DNA of 64,000 nt from a bacterium (GTDB lineage Bacteria > Campylobacterota > Campylobacteria > Campylobacterales > Sulfurimonadaceae), in contig JAHJJX010000008.1 of NCBI GenBank assembly GCA_018822665.1, positions 62,001 through 126,000 on the forward strand, read 5' to 3'. The notes under the pieces were generated by a model that did not search any database, had not been told where the DNA came from, and saw only the letters and a program-made list of their open reading frames with translations. The position numbers and the translations under genes are program-made. Below, one piece after another: positions 7,388-15,489 of the stretch; the first letter of the stretch is position 1, and each line of letters begins with the position of its first letter.

Positions 7388-8812
7388 TTATCTTTGGTGT
7401 GCAGCATCTTTGCCGGTACTTAAGAAATCTTTTATTAGGAATAAGAAACCTGCGAATGTAACTGCACCCATTAGAAGTCTCCAATCCATTGCTTGCGCAA
7501 ACCACATGCCGCTTTGACCATCAAAATATCCGGCCCAAGTTGCACCCATTTGTGCACGAGAAACAAGAACTTGAACATATCCAGCGATAGTAAGCGCAAC
7601 AGTCATTCCCATAACACCGATAGTAATTAGGCTAACAGCCCAAATAGATGCTTTTGTATGTTTCATAACTTTAATGCCGTTTGTACCTTGGATAGCCATA
7701 TACATCATACCGATTAAGATAGTCGCATACGCACCAAAGAAAGCAAGGTGTCCGTGCGCCGATGTAAATTGCGTACCGTGTGTATAAAGGTTTACTTGTG
7801 GCAGAGTGTGGAAAAATCCCCAAACACCAGCACCCAAGAAGTTACCAAAAGCTTGAAGTACGAACCAAGTAAATGCCGGTTTATTGTTAATAACCGAAAC
7901 TTTTTCACCTAATGCATTTTGTTCACCTTGTTGTTTTCCCCAGTCATAAAGAACGTGGATAAACATTGCTACAAGAGGTAATGGTTCAAGCGCACTAAAT
8001 AATGCCCCAATTTCCCACCAGTATTCAGGTGTTCCAATCCAAAAGTAGTGGTGACCCATACCAAGGATACCCGAACCAAAAAGCATCGCTACTTCAATCC
8101 ATAGCCACATTTCAACAACTTGACGGCGCGCACCAATCATTTTGATAAGACCATAAGCAGCGATAGCACCAACAAAAACTTCCCATGTTGCTTCAACCCA
8201 TAAGTGGATTACCCACCACCACCAGTATTGGTCAACTGTAATATTATCAGTAAAAAACATACCAGCCAAATAAAGACCTGCAAATGCAATCATATCTGCC
8301 ATAAGTACAGTTACTATACCTGTTTGCTTGCCTTTCATTCCTGTTAGGAAAAGGTTGGCAACGAAACCAAGAGCTACAATGACGATACCGATATCTGCCC
8401 AACGAGGCGCTTCGATATATTCACGACCCTCAGTAATAAACCATATTGTTGTTTCATCAGCCGGTCCAACTTGAATAAATAGATAAACCAATACAACAAT
8501 AACGATAGCCGCTACAAAAACCCAATATAATAATTTTCCAATTTTTATACCAACAGTTTCGATACCTGTTTCATCAGGTAAAAGCCAATAAACTGAACCA
8601 AACATTGCGAAAACCATCCATACAACAAGTGAATTGATGTGTAAAATTCTAGCAATTGAAAAGTCTATTATCTCAAAAAGAAAACCTGGCATTACATATT
8701 GAATAGCCGCTACTAAACCAAAAAGTAACTGAGCACCAAAAATAATTGCAGCAAAAGAAAAATACCATGTCGCTAATTGTTTTGATTCAGATGTTAAGTG
8801 ATTATTTGCCAT
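7388..8812 (-). CDS. norB: Nitric oxide reductase large subunit NorB (cNOR)
   Basis: This heme-copper-family membrane enzyme reduces two NO to N2O at a heme b3/FeB centre. From the ATG at 8812 the protein has 474 residues with about 12 transmembrane spans. Metal-binding histidines are visible in HINSLVVW, HLWVEATWEVF (FeB ligand region, with the NorB-type Glu residues), MGHHYFWIG and the late helix TSAHGHLAFFGAY. The upstream in-frame codons to 8854 lie within norC; AAGGAG six bases before 8812 fixes the start, giving an 11-base overlap with norC. The short length and a separate cytochrome subunit identify cNOR, not quinol-dependent qNOR. A near-copy of the iterated word occurs in codons for Gly-Met-Trp-Phe. 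Confidence 0.97.
   Translation of the reverse strand: MANNHLTSESKQLATWYFSFAAIIFGAQLLFGLVAAIQYVMPGFLFEIIDFSIARILHINSLVVWMVFAMFGSVYWLLPDETGIETVGIKIGKLLYWVFVAAIVIVVLVYLFIQVGPADETTIWFITEGREYIEAPRWADIGIVIVALGFVANLFLTGMKGKQTGIVTVLMADMIAFAGLYLAGMFFTDNITVDQYWWWWVIHLWVEATWEVFVGAIAAYGLIKMIGARRQVVEMWLWIEVAMLFGSGILGMGHHYFWIGTPEYWWEIGALFSALEPLPLVAMFIHVLYDWGKQQGEQNALGEKVSVINNKPAFTWFVLQAFGNFLGAGVWGFFHTLPQVNLYTHGTQFTSAHGHLAFFGAYATILIGMMYMAIQGTNGIKVMKHTKASIWAVSLITIGVMGMTVALTIAGYVQVLVSRAQMGATWAGYFDGQSGMWFAQAMDWRLLMGAVTFAGFLFLIKDFLSTGKDAAHQR
7500..7510 (-). repeat. GGCATGTGGTT, 9-base core copy of the iterated word
   Basis: Minus-strand orientation inside norB, read as Gly-Met-Trp-Phe. Only the 9-base core is retained; the last two bases differ. 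Confidence 0.55.
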
Positions 8813-9455
8813 GAACTGCTCCTTGCATTTTTCCAAAGTTTCTTGGGAAACCATTTGTATCTATTGATGACATATGTTTTAAAAATGCAACTAAACCGAT
8901 AGCTTCTTTTTCTGTTATACCAAGATTAGGCATCATACGCTCATGTGTTGGATACTGTGACGGATGTTGTAAAAATTCAGCCATTGCTTCTTCTTTAGTA
9001 TTTTTTCCAGTCATTGCTTGCAAAGAACCTTCTGGTCCCCATGCTGGATCCAACCACGCTTTTGTAAGGTCAGGCGCATAATAAGCTCCATTTCCTAATA
9101 ATGTATGACAATCCATACAATTTTTTGCTTGTGAGCCTAGCTTACCTAAGTGAAGTAGCTCCGCTGCTTCTTCCTCAGACCAGTCGTCACGTCCAAAAAA
9201 CTTTTCTTTTTCCCCTATTACCGGAACTTCATGTCCACGTTTTGTACTCATTTCATAAGTAATTTTATAATTAATAACTGTAGGTCCTGGAACCCTTTTT
9301 GTTACGCCATCTTTCAAATCTGCGTCAGTACCCATTGATATCTGTGCCGATGTATCAAACGTCAACCAAATCAATAGAACCGCTGCGAATCCTGTAACCC
9401 ACGCCGCTGTTCGTTGCCAAAAGCGATTGTCACTCCATACGGATTTATTAGCCAC
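8802..9455 (-). CDS. norC: Nitric oxide reductase cytochrome c subunit NorC
   Basis: A 217-residue membrane-anchored cytochrome with one N-terminal span (about residues 17-33) and a periplasmic heme c domain with C113-M-D-C116-H117. The probable axial Met lies in HERMMPNLG. It passes electrons from periplasmic carriers to NorB. It is longer than the common ~150-residue NorC: extra periplasmic sequence between the anchor and the heme site (about residues 40-105) accounts for this. AGGAGGAAAG precedes the start, and the end overlaps norB by 11 bases. Confidence 0.94.
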   Translation of the reverse strand: MANKSVWSDNRFWQRTAAWVTGFAAVLLIWLTFDTSAQISMGTDADLKDGVTKRVPGPTVINYKITYEMSTKRGHEVPVIGEKEKFFGRDDWSEEEAAELLHLGKLGSQAKNCMDCHTLLGNGAYYAPDLTKAWLDPAWGPEGSLQAMTGKNTKEEAMAEFLQHPSQYPTHERMMPNLGITEKEAIGLVAFLKHMSSIDTNGFPRNFGKMQGAVHGK

Positions 9456-9490
9456 TCTTTCCTCCTAAAATTATAGTTGTTACTGTACGC

Positions 9491-9820
9491 TTATACATGT
9501 TCATTCTCTTCATGAACCTGATGTTGCATATAATAAACTGCATGAGGGAGTAATAAATACCCAATCATTGCAACAACTAAAGCTTTTGCTGTAAAGTCAC
9601 CTACATGCATTAGACTCCCCATTACATATAGACAATAAGAAGTTAACACCCAAAACAGATATGCCAAAGGCATAGTCCATTTTTGAAGTATTCCAACTTT
9701 TACAGCTGTGTATATTCCAACGTAAAACCCTCCAAAAACTAAAACAAGTGCAGAAGACACAAAGATGGGTAAAAAATCATCTAAAGCTATCTCTGGTCTA
9801 AGAATAGATGGATCAACCAT
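9491..9820 (-). CDS. Small multi-span membrane protein, first gene of the nor-nir operon
   Basis: A 109-residue protein with three hydrophobic spans: about residues 18-40 (IFVSSALVLVFGGFYVGIYTA), 50-70 (MPLAYLFWVLTSYCLYVMGSL) and 78-98 (AKALVVAMIGYLLLPHAVYYM). The C-terminal tail has several histidines (QHQVHEENEHV). No named family is recognised. It is the promoter-proximal gene just upstream of norC and is preceded by the FNR-type promoter. A role as an accessory subunit or assembly factor of nitric oxide reductase is inferred from position alone. Confidence 0.8.
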   Translation of the reverse strand: MVDPSILRPEIALDDFLPIFVSSALVLVFGGFYVGIYTAVKVGILQKWTMPLAYLFWVLTSYCLYVMGSLMHVGDFTAKALVVAMIGYLLLPHAVYYMQHQVHEENEHV

Positions 9821-9856
9821 TGCGAAACTCCTTTTGTCGTATTAATATTTCAGAAT

Positions 9857-9905
9857 CATTTGAAGTTTAGTGTGTTTTTTAGGTAAACCGCTTGACATAA
9901 ATCAA
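9857..9905 (-). promoter_or_regulatory. FNR/CRP-family-dependent promoter of the nor-nir operon
   Basis: The box TTGAT-TTAT-GTCAA (minus strand; plus TTGACATAAATCAA, 9892-9905) differs by one base from the FNR consensus TTGAT-N4-ATCAA. A -10-like TAAACT lies at 9864-9869. With a start near 9857, the box centre is at -41.5, the class II activator position. This leaves a leader of about 37 bases to the ATG at 9820. Anaerobic or NO-responsive activation by a CRP/FNR-family regulator is inferred. Confidence 0.7.
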
Positions 9906-9928
9906 TTATAAGAACTAATCTTATAATT
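9904..9928. promoter_or_regulatory. 10-bp perfect inverted repeat upstream of the FNR box
   Basis: AATTATAAGA-ACTAA-TCTTATAATT, a perfect 10-bp palindrome with a 5-base spacer, abuts the FNR-type box on its upstream side (two bases shared). It could be a second operator at the nor promoter, or a weak terminator for the gene ending at 10020. Confidence 0.5.
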
Positions 9929-9954
9929 TTAGAAAATTTTCAAGTATATTGTGT

Positions 9955-9968
9955 CGATTTGTAAATCG
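9955..9968. promoter_or_regulatory. Inverted repeat CGATTT-GT-AAATCG
   Basis: A perfect 6-bp arm repeat about 50 bases beyond the stop of the outer-membrane protein gene. It is imperfectly extended by TGTC...GACA. Either a weak terminator of that gene or part of the nor control region. Confidence 0.35.
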
Positions 9969-10019
9969 GTGACAATAAATCGTTCAAAAAAATAATTCAC
10001 GTGATATATCTCCATGAAA

Positions 10020-11144
10020 TTAGAAACTCCAAGTCAAACGCAACCATACAAAATCTTTAACCTGTTTTTTTCCAAATTCGCTTAAGTTTTCACCGTTATT
10101 GATGTTGTATGAAAAGTCTATTTCCATGTTGTTCCTAAAACCGTAGGTCATACCTGCTTTATTTTGCTGTGAATAATCCTGAAGATTCATCATATTTTTA
10201 TAATAAATGCTTGAGTAAAGCCAATCAAACGGCTCTTTTTGTGTGATGAGCGTAATCATGTAATCTTTGGCTATAAAAGGGAGAATGGATGTGGAATTTT
10301 CGATTTCACCCTTCGTTAAGCCATCGGAGCGAAAGAGGTATTCGCTTATGATTGTGAGTTCAAAATCTGTTAAATACCTCAAACCTGCGAGATAACTGTA
10401 TCCTGCATCAATAACTTTGGCATATTCGCCGTGAAGCTCAAAATTTGTTTGAATATTCTTTGAAAAATCTATCCCCATCTTGTCTGAAGCGACATCGCAA
10501 TAGTTGTAAATGATGTCGATGTCAGTATCATACAAAAGCAGATACACTCGCATTGCCATATTGTTTGTATTTTCATCCCCATTTGCTAAAGGAGAGAAGT
10601 CTTGGTTGATTGTTTTTGTTGATGGAAGATAAACAAAATCGATGCTTAAGTTTTTTAACTCACTTTCAAAACTTTTGTTATAGCTGTATTTTGCAATTAC
10701 AAAACCCTCTCTTGCCAGTGTCGGCTGCGTCGGGTCTTTTGCTCTATCAAAAAATGCAACCGGATTGAAAAAATAGCCTTTTCCCCATCCAAGACTTTCT
10801 TTTCCTGCTAAAAGTGAATGATTTTGTGTGAGTTTCGCTTCGAGATAAAATTCATTAAGAGGAAAGTTGTTTTTCGACATCTTATTTTCTATGTAATCAT
10901 GCGTAGCCATTGCGGAAGTCTTCAATTTCAACATCTCATAGTTGTAGGAAAAATCGAATAAACCTTCCAGATGAAGATAATTTTGATACTTCTCATCCGG
11001 ATTTAATCGCTGTGCTTTCTCTTCTAGGCGTAAATAACCGCTGTATTCATACGGTTTTTGCTCTGTTGCCCCCATATCAAAATCATATTCACCCCCATAA
11101 AGAGTAAGTGCAAAAAAGATGACACCTAATAATACGTTCCACAT
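10020..11144 (-). CDS. Outer-membrane beta-barrel protein, ABC-transporter associated
   Basis: A 374-residue protein with a short export signal (MWNVLLGVIFFALTLYGG) and then alternating amphipathic strands rich in Tyr and Asn. It ends WLRLTWSF, an aromatic C-terminus typical of Bam-inserted barrels. No specific family is recognised. It is the last gene of a set with a LolA-like carrier, an FtsX-type permease and an ATPase, and lies 7 bases after the LolA-like gene. Together these could move a lipid, lipoprotein or hydrophobic compound from the inner to the outer membrane. The start codon lies inside a perfect copy of the iterated GGCATGTGGAA word. Confidence 0.8.
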   Translation of the reverse strand: MWNVLLGVIFFALTLYGGEYDFDMGATEQKPYEYSGYLRLEEKAQRLNPDEKYQNYLHLEGLFDFSYNYEMLKLKTSAMATHDYIENKMSKNNFPLNEFYLEAKLTQNHSLLAGKESLGWGKGYFFNPVAFFDRAKDPTQPTLAREGFVIAKYSYNKSFESELKNLSIDFVYLPSTKTINQDFSPLANGDENTNNMAMRVYLLLYDTDIDIIYNYCDVASDKMGIDFSKNIQTNFELHGEYAKVIDAGYSYLAGLRYLTDFELTIISEYLFRSDGLTKGEIENSTSILPFIAKDYMITLITQKEPFDWLYSSIYYKNMMNLQDYSQQNKAGMTYGFRNNMEIDFSYNINNGENLSEFGKKQVKDFVWLRLTWSF

Positions 11145-11147
11145 GCC
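11137..11147 (-). repeat. Perfect GGCATGTGGAA word at a start codon
   Basis: The ATG inside the word is the start codon of the barrel protein gene (Met-Trp-Asn). The upstream flank is TCTT, matching the extended consensus. Confidence 0.85.
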
Positions 11148-11151
11148 AAGA

Positions 11152-11862
11152 TTATCTTCTCAAATCGGATGCTTTTTCCAGATTATCAAGGGTAAAAGCC
11201 TCATCTGCAAATTTCTTAGGAGTGATTTTTCCATAAATCATAATAGACTTAAATCCCTTGTACATAGGTGATTGCGTTTCAACAACAGAGGGTCTCACAA
11301 TCTTGTCTCCGAAATCTTTGAGCTCTTTATAATAAAGTGTTTTTATAAGCATTTTCGTTGAAGTATAGCACTCGATTTGCAGAGGTGTGAGTGTCTTTTT
11401 ATCCACTTGCATTATCAGCTTATCATACGACACCGTGTCATTTTTAGCTTTGAGCTCAAGCAGTAAATACTCTTTTTTATCTTCAGAATTGACGATGTCA
11501 TACTCTGTACTGAAATCAAGTCTCATAATGTCGGCATTATTAAAAACACCGCCCACAACGGACTGCATAGAGGTGATGCGTAAAGGTCTGCCTACATTTG
11601 GGATGTAAAGCCACATATTGTCGCCAAGACGAAGGGTGGCTCTTCCCTTTTCACTCTCCGGCTCTAAAAAAAGCGAAATCATTTTATCTTTGTCTTTTTT
11701 TGCCTGAAACAGTAAAAACTCTTTTTTTGAACCATCCGGTTCTATATTTATGAGTTTTTTATACATCTGTGCGGAAACAGGTGTCAGTTTTCTGTCTATA
11801 TCTTCGAGTATATTCGCACCCAGCATTACACCTATTGCGAGTAAAAAAATAATTGTTTTCAT
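11152..11862 (-). CDS. LolA-like outer membrane lipoprotein-sorting protein
   Basis: A 236-residue exported protein (signal about residues 1-16, MKTIIFLLAIGVMLGAN). The body has strand patterns such as MWLYIPNVGRPLRI and the RATLRLGDN stretch typical of the LolA-like family found beside FtsX permeases (annotated as outer membrane lipoprotein-sorting protein). Such proteins have an open hydrophobic barrel that carries lipid-like cargo across the periplasm. It lies 8 bases after the permease gene. It is not the housekeeping LolA by sequence or context; the cargo is unknown. Confidence 0.8.
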   Translation of the reverse strand: MKTIIFLLAIGVMLGANILEDIDRKLTPVSAQMYKKLINIEPDGSKKEFLLFQAKKDKDKMISLFLEPESEKGRATLRLGDNMWLYIPNVGRPLRITSMQSVVGGVFNNADIMRLDFSTEYDIVNSEDKKEYLLLELKAKNDTVSYDKLIMQVDKKTLTPLQIECYTSTKMLIKTLYYKELKDFGDKIVRPSVVETQSPMYKGFKSIMIYGKITPKKFADEAFTLDNLEKASDLRR

Positions 11863-11870
11863 AAAAACTC

Positions 11871-13109
11871 CTAGTTTTGTCTTAGGGCATCCACAGGATT
11901 GAGTTTTGCCGCTTTTCTCGCCGGAGAGATGGAGGCCACCAAAGAGATGATGATAACTATCAAGCTCACAAATAAAACCTCATTGAGATTTAAAACAGGA
12001 TTAAGGGTCAGGTTGTCCTGTCGGCCAAAAGAGAAAGTGATACCTATAAGATTGATAATAAACACTATTATATACGAGAGTATGCCCCCTACAATCGTTC
12101 CGAATATACCGAGCATCAAACCCTCGGTTAAAAAAAGTTTTGTAATTGTGGAGGGGGTTGTTCCCATCGCTGCGATGGTTCCAATCTCTTTGATTCTCTC
12201 ATATACGCTCATAACCATCACGTTTAAGATAGAAATGAGAACGATAGAAATTAAGATTATCTTAATAGAAATATCCATAATATCAAGCATTTTTACAATA
12301 TTATAAAAAGGGCTCAGCTTCTCCCATGTATGAATCTCAAAAACAAGTTTATCTTTTTGATTTCTAAAGATGGTGAGCGGTTTTAATTGCTCCATAGCTT
12401 TATCTAAATATTTGACATCTTTTAAACGAATCACAATCTCACTTACTTCTATCTCTTGAATACGAAGCAGTTTCTTCACATCGTTGATATGGATGTAGCC
12501 ATCGCGCCCGCCCGGTCCTGAAACTGTTTCAACTGTTCCGGCTACTTTAAAATTCAAGCCATTGACAGAACCTTTTTGGTTCGTAGCAACTAAAACTATG
12601 GTGTCATCTTTATTTATCTGCATCCCTTTTGCCAAAAGCTCTGGCACCATAATGCTTCCCTCCTGCAGAGTTGAAACATCCTCCCCTTGTATTCGGGAAG
12701 GGAAAAGAGGAAGAGTTTGTGTCTCTTTTTGAGGGTCTATTCCATTGAGTCGTATACTGGTCGATGCAACATAGTTTGAAAACATCGCTCCGAGTTTCAG
12801 ACGAAATGTATAACTCTCTATATATGGGTTTTCATTGAGGTATTCACTAATTTTTTCTATCTGTTTTTTATTAAGGTTCTTGTCAAGCGGAAGATTGTCG
12901 ATGGAAGCAACATACCCTTTTCTGTGTATCTGAATATGCCCCAGCATTGAATCTGTTATCTGCCCCACCATATAGGCTTTAAAACTTCCCGAGAGTGCCG
13001 CATAGACTAAAACAAAGATTACACCGATTGTTATCAGACTCGCTGTCAAAATAGTTCTTCTGCTGCTTCTTATCAGATTTCTAAATGATATTTTGATGAT
13101 ATTTTTCAT
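11871..13109 (-). CDS. ABC transporter permease, FtsX/LolC-MacB type
   Basis: A 412-residue permease with one N-terminal span (about residues 20-42, TILTASLITIGVIFVLVYAAL), a large periplasmic domain, and three C-terminal spans with the FtsX-type motif YERIKEIGTIAAMGT before the second. It ends SPARKAAKLNPVDALRQN, the conserved cytoplasmic tail of this family. MacB/LolCE-type proteins transmit ATPase action mechanically to the periplasm rather than forming a channel. Its start overlaps the ATPase gene by four bases. Confidence 0.92.
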   Translation of the reverse strand: MKNIIKISFRNLIRSSRRTILTASLITIGVIFVLVYAALSGSFKAYMVGQITDSMLGHIQIHRKGYVASIDNLPLDKNLNKKQIEKISEYLNENPYIESYTFRLKLGAMFSNYVASTSIRLNGIDPQKETQTLPLFPSRIQGEDVSTLQEGSIMVPELLAKGMQINKDDTIVLVATNQKGSVNGLNFKVAGTVETVSGPGGRDGYIHINDVKKLLRIQEIEVSEIVIRLKDVKYLDKAMEQLKPLTIFRNQKDKLVFEIHTWEKLSPFYNIVKMLDIMDISIKIILISIVLISILNVMVMSVYERIKEIGTIAAMGTTPSTITKLFLTEGLMLGIFGTIVGGILSYIIVFIINLIGITFSFGRQDNLTLNPVLNLNEVLFVSLIVIIISLVASISPARKAAKLNPVDALRQN

Positions 13110-13795
13110 AATGAAACCCTTTTGTCATCCGTAATCACTCCGTCTATAATTGTGATGATTCTGTCCACTACTCTTACGATTTTCTCATCATGCGTGGCAA
13201 AAATGAAAGTGGTGTTAAATTCTTGCTGGATATTTCGCATCAGAGTAATTATCTGATTTGAGGTCTTTGTGTCCAAGTTGGCGGTGGGCTCATCCGCAAA
13301 TACGATTTTAGGATTCGTAACAAGCGCTCTTGCAATGGCAACACGCTGACGCTGTCCTCCCGAGAGCTGGTCTGGAAATTTATCTTTTTGGTCGAGCATA
13401 TCCACATCTTCAAGAAGTTTCATAATCCTTTTTTTGCGCTCCTCTTTTGGAAGATTTTGAATCATAATAAGCGGATACTCTATATTTTCATAAACAGAGA
13501 GAACAGGGATAAGGTTAAAACTTTGAAAAATAAATCCTATATTTTCACCTCTAAAATTAGCCAAAGCAGTCGTGTCAAGCTGCGTCACATCGATTTCGTC
13601 TATCATTATTTTACCGCTTGTCGGTTTGTCTAAACAGCCAAGCAGATTTAAAACCGTGCTTTTACCACTCCCGCTCGGTCCGACAATGGCAACAAACTCA
13701 CCATGATTAATACTAAGATTTAAGTCATGAATGACCGTTAAATCAATCTCTCCCATCTTATAAACCTTACTCACATGCGCATTTGTAATCATCAA
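13106..13795 (-). CDS. ABC transporter ATP-binding protein, LolD/MacB type
   Basis: A 229-residue ATPase with Walker A GPSGSGKST (about residue 40), Q-loop FIFQSFNLIP, signature LSGGQRQRVAIARAL and Walker B VFADEPTANLD followed by the H-loop ATHD. The size and motifs match the LolD/MacB subfamily that partners FtsX-type permeases. It is first in a four-gene set: ATPase, permease, LolA-like carrier, outer-membrane barrel. The start could be the first or second of two adjacent ATG codons. Confidence 0.95.
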   Translation of the reverse strand: MMITNAHVSKVYKMGEIDLTVIHDLNLSINHGEFVAIVGPSGSGKSTVLNLLGCLDKPTSGKIMIDEIDVTQLDTTALANFRGENIGFIFQSFNLIPVLSVYENIEYPLIMIQNLPKEERKKRIMKLLEDVDMLDQKDKFPDQLSGGQRQRVAIARALVTNPKIVFADEPTANLDTKTSNQIITLMRNIQQEFNTTFIFATHDEKIVRVVDRIITIIDGVITDDKRVSL

Positions 13796-13824
13796 AAACT
13801 CCTTTGCGAAGATATATTCTCTTA

Positions 13825-15489
13825 TTAAAGCTGACTTTGTAGATATTCTGATATTTTATCCGCCACCCGAAAGGCATTGGCATAGATTGTAAACGTATAA
13901 GGAACGCTTCCCCCTGTTGGCATAAAACTGGCATCGGTCACATACAGGTTGTCGAGTTCATGCGCCTTGCAGTTTGCATCCAAAACAGAAGTTTTCGCAT
14001 CATTTCCAAATCTGCATCCCCCTGCAACCAAATTTGGAGGCGCTGAAGCAGAAATATTAACTGAAATTTCTTTAGCACCCATCTTTTCTAAAACTTTTAC
14101 AGCTTGTTCTGCAAGATAATTTCCCACTTTTAAATCGTGTGCATGCCCCCAAAGGTTGATTGCACCCACTGGCATGTGGAACTTGTCCTTCACTTCATCA
14201 TCAACACTGACATAACAATGTTCCGTGGGCAGCCAGTCGTTAAATACTTCAAAGGTGAGTACACGCGAAGTTGTTAGGATTTTATGGATTTTTTCTTGAA
14301 GTTCTTCACCCCAGAGAATTTTTCCCTCTTCATTATAGAACTGTTTTGTTGCACGGGAAATGATGTTGGCATGCTCAAACAAAAAGTCTATTGTGCCCCC
14401 TTTATATATTCGTTCTCCCGCATCATATTCGTACCAATCTTGCAAGGAGCGGTTAAAAAACAAACCTGGCTGCATTAATTCTTTTTGCTCCTCTTCTCTC
14501 AAGTTCTCATACATAAAACGTCCTTGCCCGCTCCCTCCCGCAGAGAAAATCAGGTTCTTTCCTACTTGATGATTATTGTTTGCCATGCCATGTGGAAAAT
14601 GTTTATTTTTAGAGTTTAAAAGCAAGCGGGAACTCTCAATGGCTTGAGCAGCCACTATAAAAATTTTTGCAGATATTGCATGGGATTTTAAATTTTTATC
14701 GTAGTAAAACGCTTCTGTTATTTTATGCGCATCACTCTCAAGTTTGTAAACGAAAGCTTCTGTGATTATTTTTGCCTTGCACTTGTTCAAAAGAGCAGCT
14801 CTTGCACCCCCTTTTGCCCCGGTTGCACATCCATAGCTTCCACAAAAGTTTGAGTAAGAACACGCTTTGCGGCCAAGTGCATCATAAGGCAGAATAGCTC
14901 TTGGAGTCGGAATGCTTTGATAGCCCAACTTCTGGCATGTGGAATCAAACCACTTCGTTACTTCGTTAACTGCCGTTGGAGGATAAGAAAAATCCTTTGT
15001 CGAGCGTGGCTCTTGGAATTTATGCGAAACAAGTTCTCCCGAAACTCCAATCACTGCTTCCACTTTGGCATAATAAGGTTCCAAATCTTCGTAACAAATT
15101 GGCCAGTCCACAATATTGGCACCCTCAATATCTCCGTAGGCACTCCGTAGACGAAAGTCGTTTGGTTTCATTCTATGAAAAAATCCGCTCATTAAATTGG
15201 ATGAGCCTCCCACCATGGAGCCATTCCAAAAACTCCAATTATACTCACTTCCCACATGCCGAGTGATTGTGCCATCCGACTCTCGCTGATTTATAATATG
15301 CTGTTCTTCTTTGAGCAATGGAGTAAACAAACTTCTGCGGCTCACCGCAATCTCATCTTTTGAAAAATCTTCCTCCCTAAAGAGCCTTCCTTTTTCAAGC
15401 ACGACTACATTGTAACCGGCATTAGAAAGCTCATATGCAAGGGGTGAGGCTCCGGCCCCACTTCCGATGATGCAAACATCATACATCAT
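13825..15489 (-). CDS. GMC-type flavoprotein oxidoreductase, sugar/alcohol dehydrogenase large subunit
   Basis: A 554-residue FAD enzyme. The dinucleotide motif is IIGSGAGASPLAYELS near the N-terminus. The region CSYSNFCGSYGC (C-x5-C-x4-C) resembles the cysteine cluster that binds an Fe-S centre in FAD-dependent glucose/gluconate dehydrogenases. The C-terminus carries the GMC blocks GHAHDL, VAGGCRFG and VTDASFMPTGG. The ATG at 15489 overlaps the small-subunit stop as ATGA; the 18 extra upstream codons lie inside that gene. The substrate is unknown and no cytochrome c subunit is encoded next to it. The gene holds four copies or near-copies of the iterated word, the highest density in the window. 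Confidence 0.9.
   Translation of the reverse strand: MMYDVCIIGSGAGASPLAYELSNAGYNVVVLEKGRLFREEDFSKDEIAVSRRSLFTPLLKEEQHIINQRESDGTITRHVGSEYNWSFWNGSMVGGSSNLMSGFFHRMKPNDFRLRSAYGDIEGANIVDWPICYEDLEPYYAKVEAVIGVSGELVSHKFQEPRSTKDFSYPPTAVNEVTKWFDSTCQKLGYQSIPTPRAILPYDALGRKACSYSNFCGSYGCATGAKGGARAALLNKCKAKIITEAFVYKLESDAHKITEAFYYDKNLKSHAISAKIFIVAAQAIESSRLLLNSKNKHFPHGMANNNHQVGKNLIFSAGGSGQGRFMYENLREEEQKELMQPGLFFNRSLQDWYEYDAGERIYKGGTIDFLFEHANIISRATKQFYNEEGKILWGEELQEKIHKILTTSRVLTFEVFNDWLPTEHCYVSVDDEVKDKFHMPVGAINLWGHAHDLKVGNYLAEQAVKVLEKMGAKEISVNISASAPPNLVAGGCRFGNDAKTSVLDANCKAHELDNLYVTDASFMPTGGSVPYTFTIYANAFRVADKISEYLQSQL
14171..14181 (+). repeat. Perfect GGCATGTGGAA word
   Basis: Antisense to the GMC gene, whose strand reads Phe-His-Met-Pro. 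It is preceded by ACT rather than CTT. Confidence 0.85.
14587..14597 (+). repeat. GCCATGTGGAA, 10/11 match
   Basis: In the GMC gene, where the coding strand reads Phe-Pro-His-Gly. The mismatch is in the second base, so the 9-base core is broken. Confidence 0.5.
14934..14944 (+). repeat. Perfect GGCATGTGGAA word
   Basis: In the GMC gene in a third reading phase: the coding strand reads Ser-Thr-Cys-Gln. With 14171 this shows that the word is not tied to one peptide. Confidence 0.85.
15250..15260 (-). repeat. GGCATGTGGGA, 10/11 match
   Basis: In the sense direction of the GMC gene, read as Arg-His-Val-Gly-Ser. Confidence 0.65.

Noticed and set aside
7377-7505. N-terminal extension of the 50-residue peptide gene
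   Set aside because: These codons lie within norB, and a strong RBS marks the ATG at 7376.
7388-8812. Quinol-dependent NOR (qNOR)
   Set aside because: At 474 residues it lacks the N-terminal extension of qNOR, and a separate NorC cytochrome gene is present.
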